In this document: one piece after another, positions 7,037 to 8,535 of the stretch | Numbering within the stretch: position 1 is the first letter of the stretch | Layout: each line of letters begins with the position of its first letter | DNA from: an uncultured Clostridia bacterium | GTDB taxonomy: Bacteria > Bacillota > Clostridia > UBA1381 | Direction: 5' to 3' | Assembly (NCBI GenBank): GCA_944391635.1 | Contig: CALXUL010000315.1 | Location: 1-8,535 of the forward strand | DNA length: 8,535 bases | Notes under the pieces: model-generated | Database searches by the model: none | The model's input: only the letters and a program-made list of their open reading frames with translations | Told to the model about the DNA's origin: nothing | Made by a program: the position numbers and the translations under genes

Positions 7037-8535
7037 ATGAAAAAAGTAATATCATTAATTCTTTGCCTAAGTGTGCTTTTGGGATGCCGGTTTCAAGCGT
7101 TTGCCAACGAAGAAAACAGCGTGTCCGCACTAATCGATCTTATGCATACTCTGGGTATAATGGAGGATTATGAAAGCGAGATTTTTGCGGTAGAACAAAA
7201 AGTCACGAGAGCAACATTCGTAAAGGAAGCAGCGGCATTAATACGCGAAGGCGAAGCTAAAACGGATAAAGTATATTATCATGATGTATCAAAAGACTAC
7301 TGGGCTTTTAACAGTATCGGAAGACTTACGGAACTTGGAATTATATGCGGTAACGAAGAGCAGTGCTTCAATCCGGAAAGAATAATTACAAAAGCAGAAG
7401 CTGCAAAAATAATGCTCACAATACTTGGCTACAATGAATATGGGGTTACTGACGAAAGCTATCCGCAAGGATATCTTCGTTTAGCGGAAGATGCTAAATT
7501 GTTTACAAAGTGCAGCGGCGGAAATGAAATTACTATGCTTGATATGCTGCATATATTCAGAAATGCATTGGAAGCGGAGGTTATTTCCGTAAACTTTGAG
7601 CATGGCAGACTTACATATAAGAAAAGTGATACAACGTTGCTGGAACAGTATTATAAGATGTATTTCGGTGATGGTACAGTTACCGGATGCGACGGCATAG
7701 ACCTTTCTTCAGGAGAGAGAATACAGGACGGGAAAGTATATATTGATGGTGTTGCATATGAAACTGAGCTCACAGGATTAATTGATTGCTTGGGCAGCAG
7801 AGTTGAATTTATATACAATGAAAACAATACCGGAGACTATAACTTGATATGGTTAAATTCCACAGGGAAAAGTGATGTACTGGCAATAGGAATAGCATAT
7901 GAAAAGAATTTTGATGCAAATGAATATGTATTATCATATAGCAGGGAGGGCTCCGATAAATATAAGAGGTTGAAAATTGCAAGAAATATAAATGTTGTCT
8001 ATAACGGCGCCTATGTTAAAGACGGAATAGAAAATATTTTCTCAAAAGAAAAATATTCGGTTACATTTGTCGGAAATGGCGGAGATTATAGTCTTGCAAT
8101 AGTTGAAGCATATGAAAATTATTCTGTGGCCGATGCTGACTTTGATAAATGTGTTATTTATGATGACAATGCGGCAACAAAAAAGATTTCGCTGAATGAA
8201 GATGATTGGGAAACTGTTGAGATAACTAAAAGCGGTTCAAAAGCAGTATTTTCAGACATTAAAATAGGTGATATTGTCAGCGTATTCGAATCATATGACG
8301 GGGAATCAGTAAAAGCCATAATTTCATCAAACACAGTAGAGGGAAGTGTTTCGTGTATTGATGTTTATGAAAGTGAAATCGCTGTTCTTATTAACGGCGG
8401 AACATATTATTTTTATGACAGTGCGGCAGCAAATAATGTGCGTGCGGGAGATAATGTAATATTACATCTTGATTATAATAACTATATTGCAGACCTGACC
8501 ATAAGTACCGGAAGTGAAGCGGTAGCGTATGTTAT
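7037..8535 (+). CDS. Exported SLH-repeat surface protein, 3' end missing
   Basis: The frame is open from the ATG to the window edge, giving 499 complete codons with no stop. Residues 1-24 are a signal peptide, probably cut after QAFA; an LLGC at 14-17 resembles a lipobox, so lipidation at Cys17 cannot be excluded. Three SLH-type repeats follow: a shortened one at about 28-72 (GIMED, VTRATF), a good one at 79-132 (HDVSKDYWAF, LGIICG, ITKAEAAK) and a degenerate one at about 140-183 (ITMLDML). From about 190 onward the protein is beta-rich, with strands such as GTVTGCDG, GKVYIDGVAYETE and GDIVSVFESYDGES, a layout I recall from large clostridial proteins with N-terminal SLH repeats. It opposes the polarity of its neighbour, whose SLH repeats are C-terminal. 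The missing end may carry further binding modules; that is a guess. Function beyond wall attachment is unknown. Confidence 0.9.
   Translation, partial: MKKVISLILCLSVLLGCRFQAFANEENSVSALIDLMHTLGIMEDYESEIFAVEQKVTRATFVKEAAALIREGEAKTDKVYYHDVSKDYWAFNSIGRLTELGIICGNEEQCFNPERIITKAEAAKIMLTILGYNEYGVTDESYPQGYLRLAEDAKLFTKCSGGNEITMLDMLHIFRNALEAEVISVNFEHGRLTYKKSDTTLLEQYYKMYFGDGTVTGCDGIDLSSGERIQDGKVYIDGVAYETELTGLIDCLGSRVEFIYNENNTGDYNLIWLNSTGKSDVLAIGIAYEKNFDANEYVLSYSREGSDKYKRLKIARNINVVYNGAYVKDGIENIFSKEKYSVTFVGNGGDYSLAIVEAYENYSVADADFDKCVIYDDNAATKKISLNEDDWETVEITKSGSKAVFSDIKIGDIVSVFESYDGESVKAIISSNTVEGSVSCIDVYESEIAVLINGGTYYFYDSAAANNVRAGDNVILHLDYNNYIADLTISTGSEAVAYV

Overview
The window looks like part of a cell-surface locus from an anaerobic Gram-positive bacterium, most likely a member of class Clostridia (Bacillota). 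The grounds are S-layer homology (SLH) domains with a poly-Gly linker, clostridial-style signal peptides starting MKK, strong AAGGAGG-type ribosome binding sites, and moderately AT-rich coding DNA. All four genes read on the + strand. I see no RNA genes, CRISPR arrays, insertion sequences or prophage genes.

Layout. (1) Positions 1-2448 hold the 3' part of a large modular secreted protein whose start lies before the window. (2) Positions 2552-5302 hold a complete tandem paralogue of it, with a signal peptide, 916 aa. Both are chains of roughly 180-200 aa beta-sandwich modules that resemble laminin-G/concanavalin A-like folds. By eye there are two module subtypes, A and B. The first protein reads A-B-A, then a Big_5-like Ig domain, then a C-terminal domain; the second reads A-B-B-A and then the same C-terminal domain. 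(3) Positions 5401-7020 encode a 539 aa exported protein with an Ig-like N-terminus, a helical middle, a seven-glycine linker and three C-terminal SLH domains. (4) Sixteen bases later, from 7037 to beyond the window end, begins a protein with the opposite polarity: SLH-like repeats at its N-terminus followed by a long beta-rich region.

How they may work together. SLH domains normally bind pyruvylated secondary cell-wall polymers, so genes 3 and 4 probably sit on the wall. Genes 1 and 2 are exported (seen for gene 2, inferred for gene 1) but show no SLH domain, sortase motif or membrane anchor. They may be released glycan-binding proteins or may associate with the SLH proteins; this is inference only. 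No catalytic domain is visible anywhere in the window.

The two gaps longer than 16 bases (2449-2551 and 5303-5400) each contain a perfect inverted repeat, and the second is preceded by a consensus TATAAT. The clearest evolutionary signal is that the first two modules of genes 1 and 2 are near-duplicates, while the remainder is much more diverged and reshuffled.
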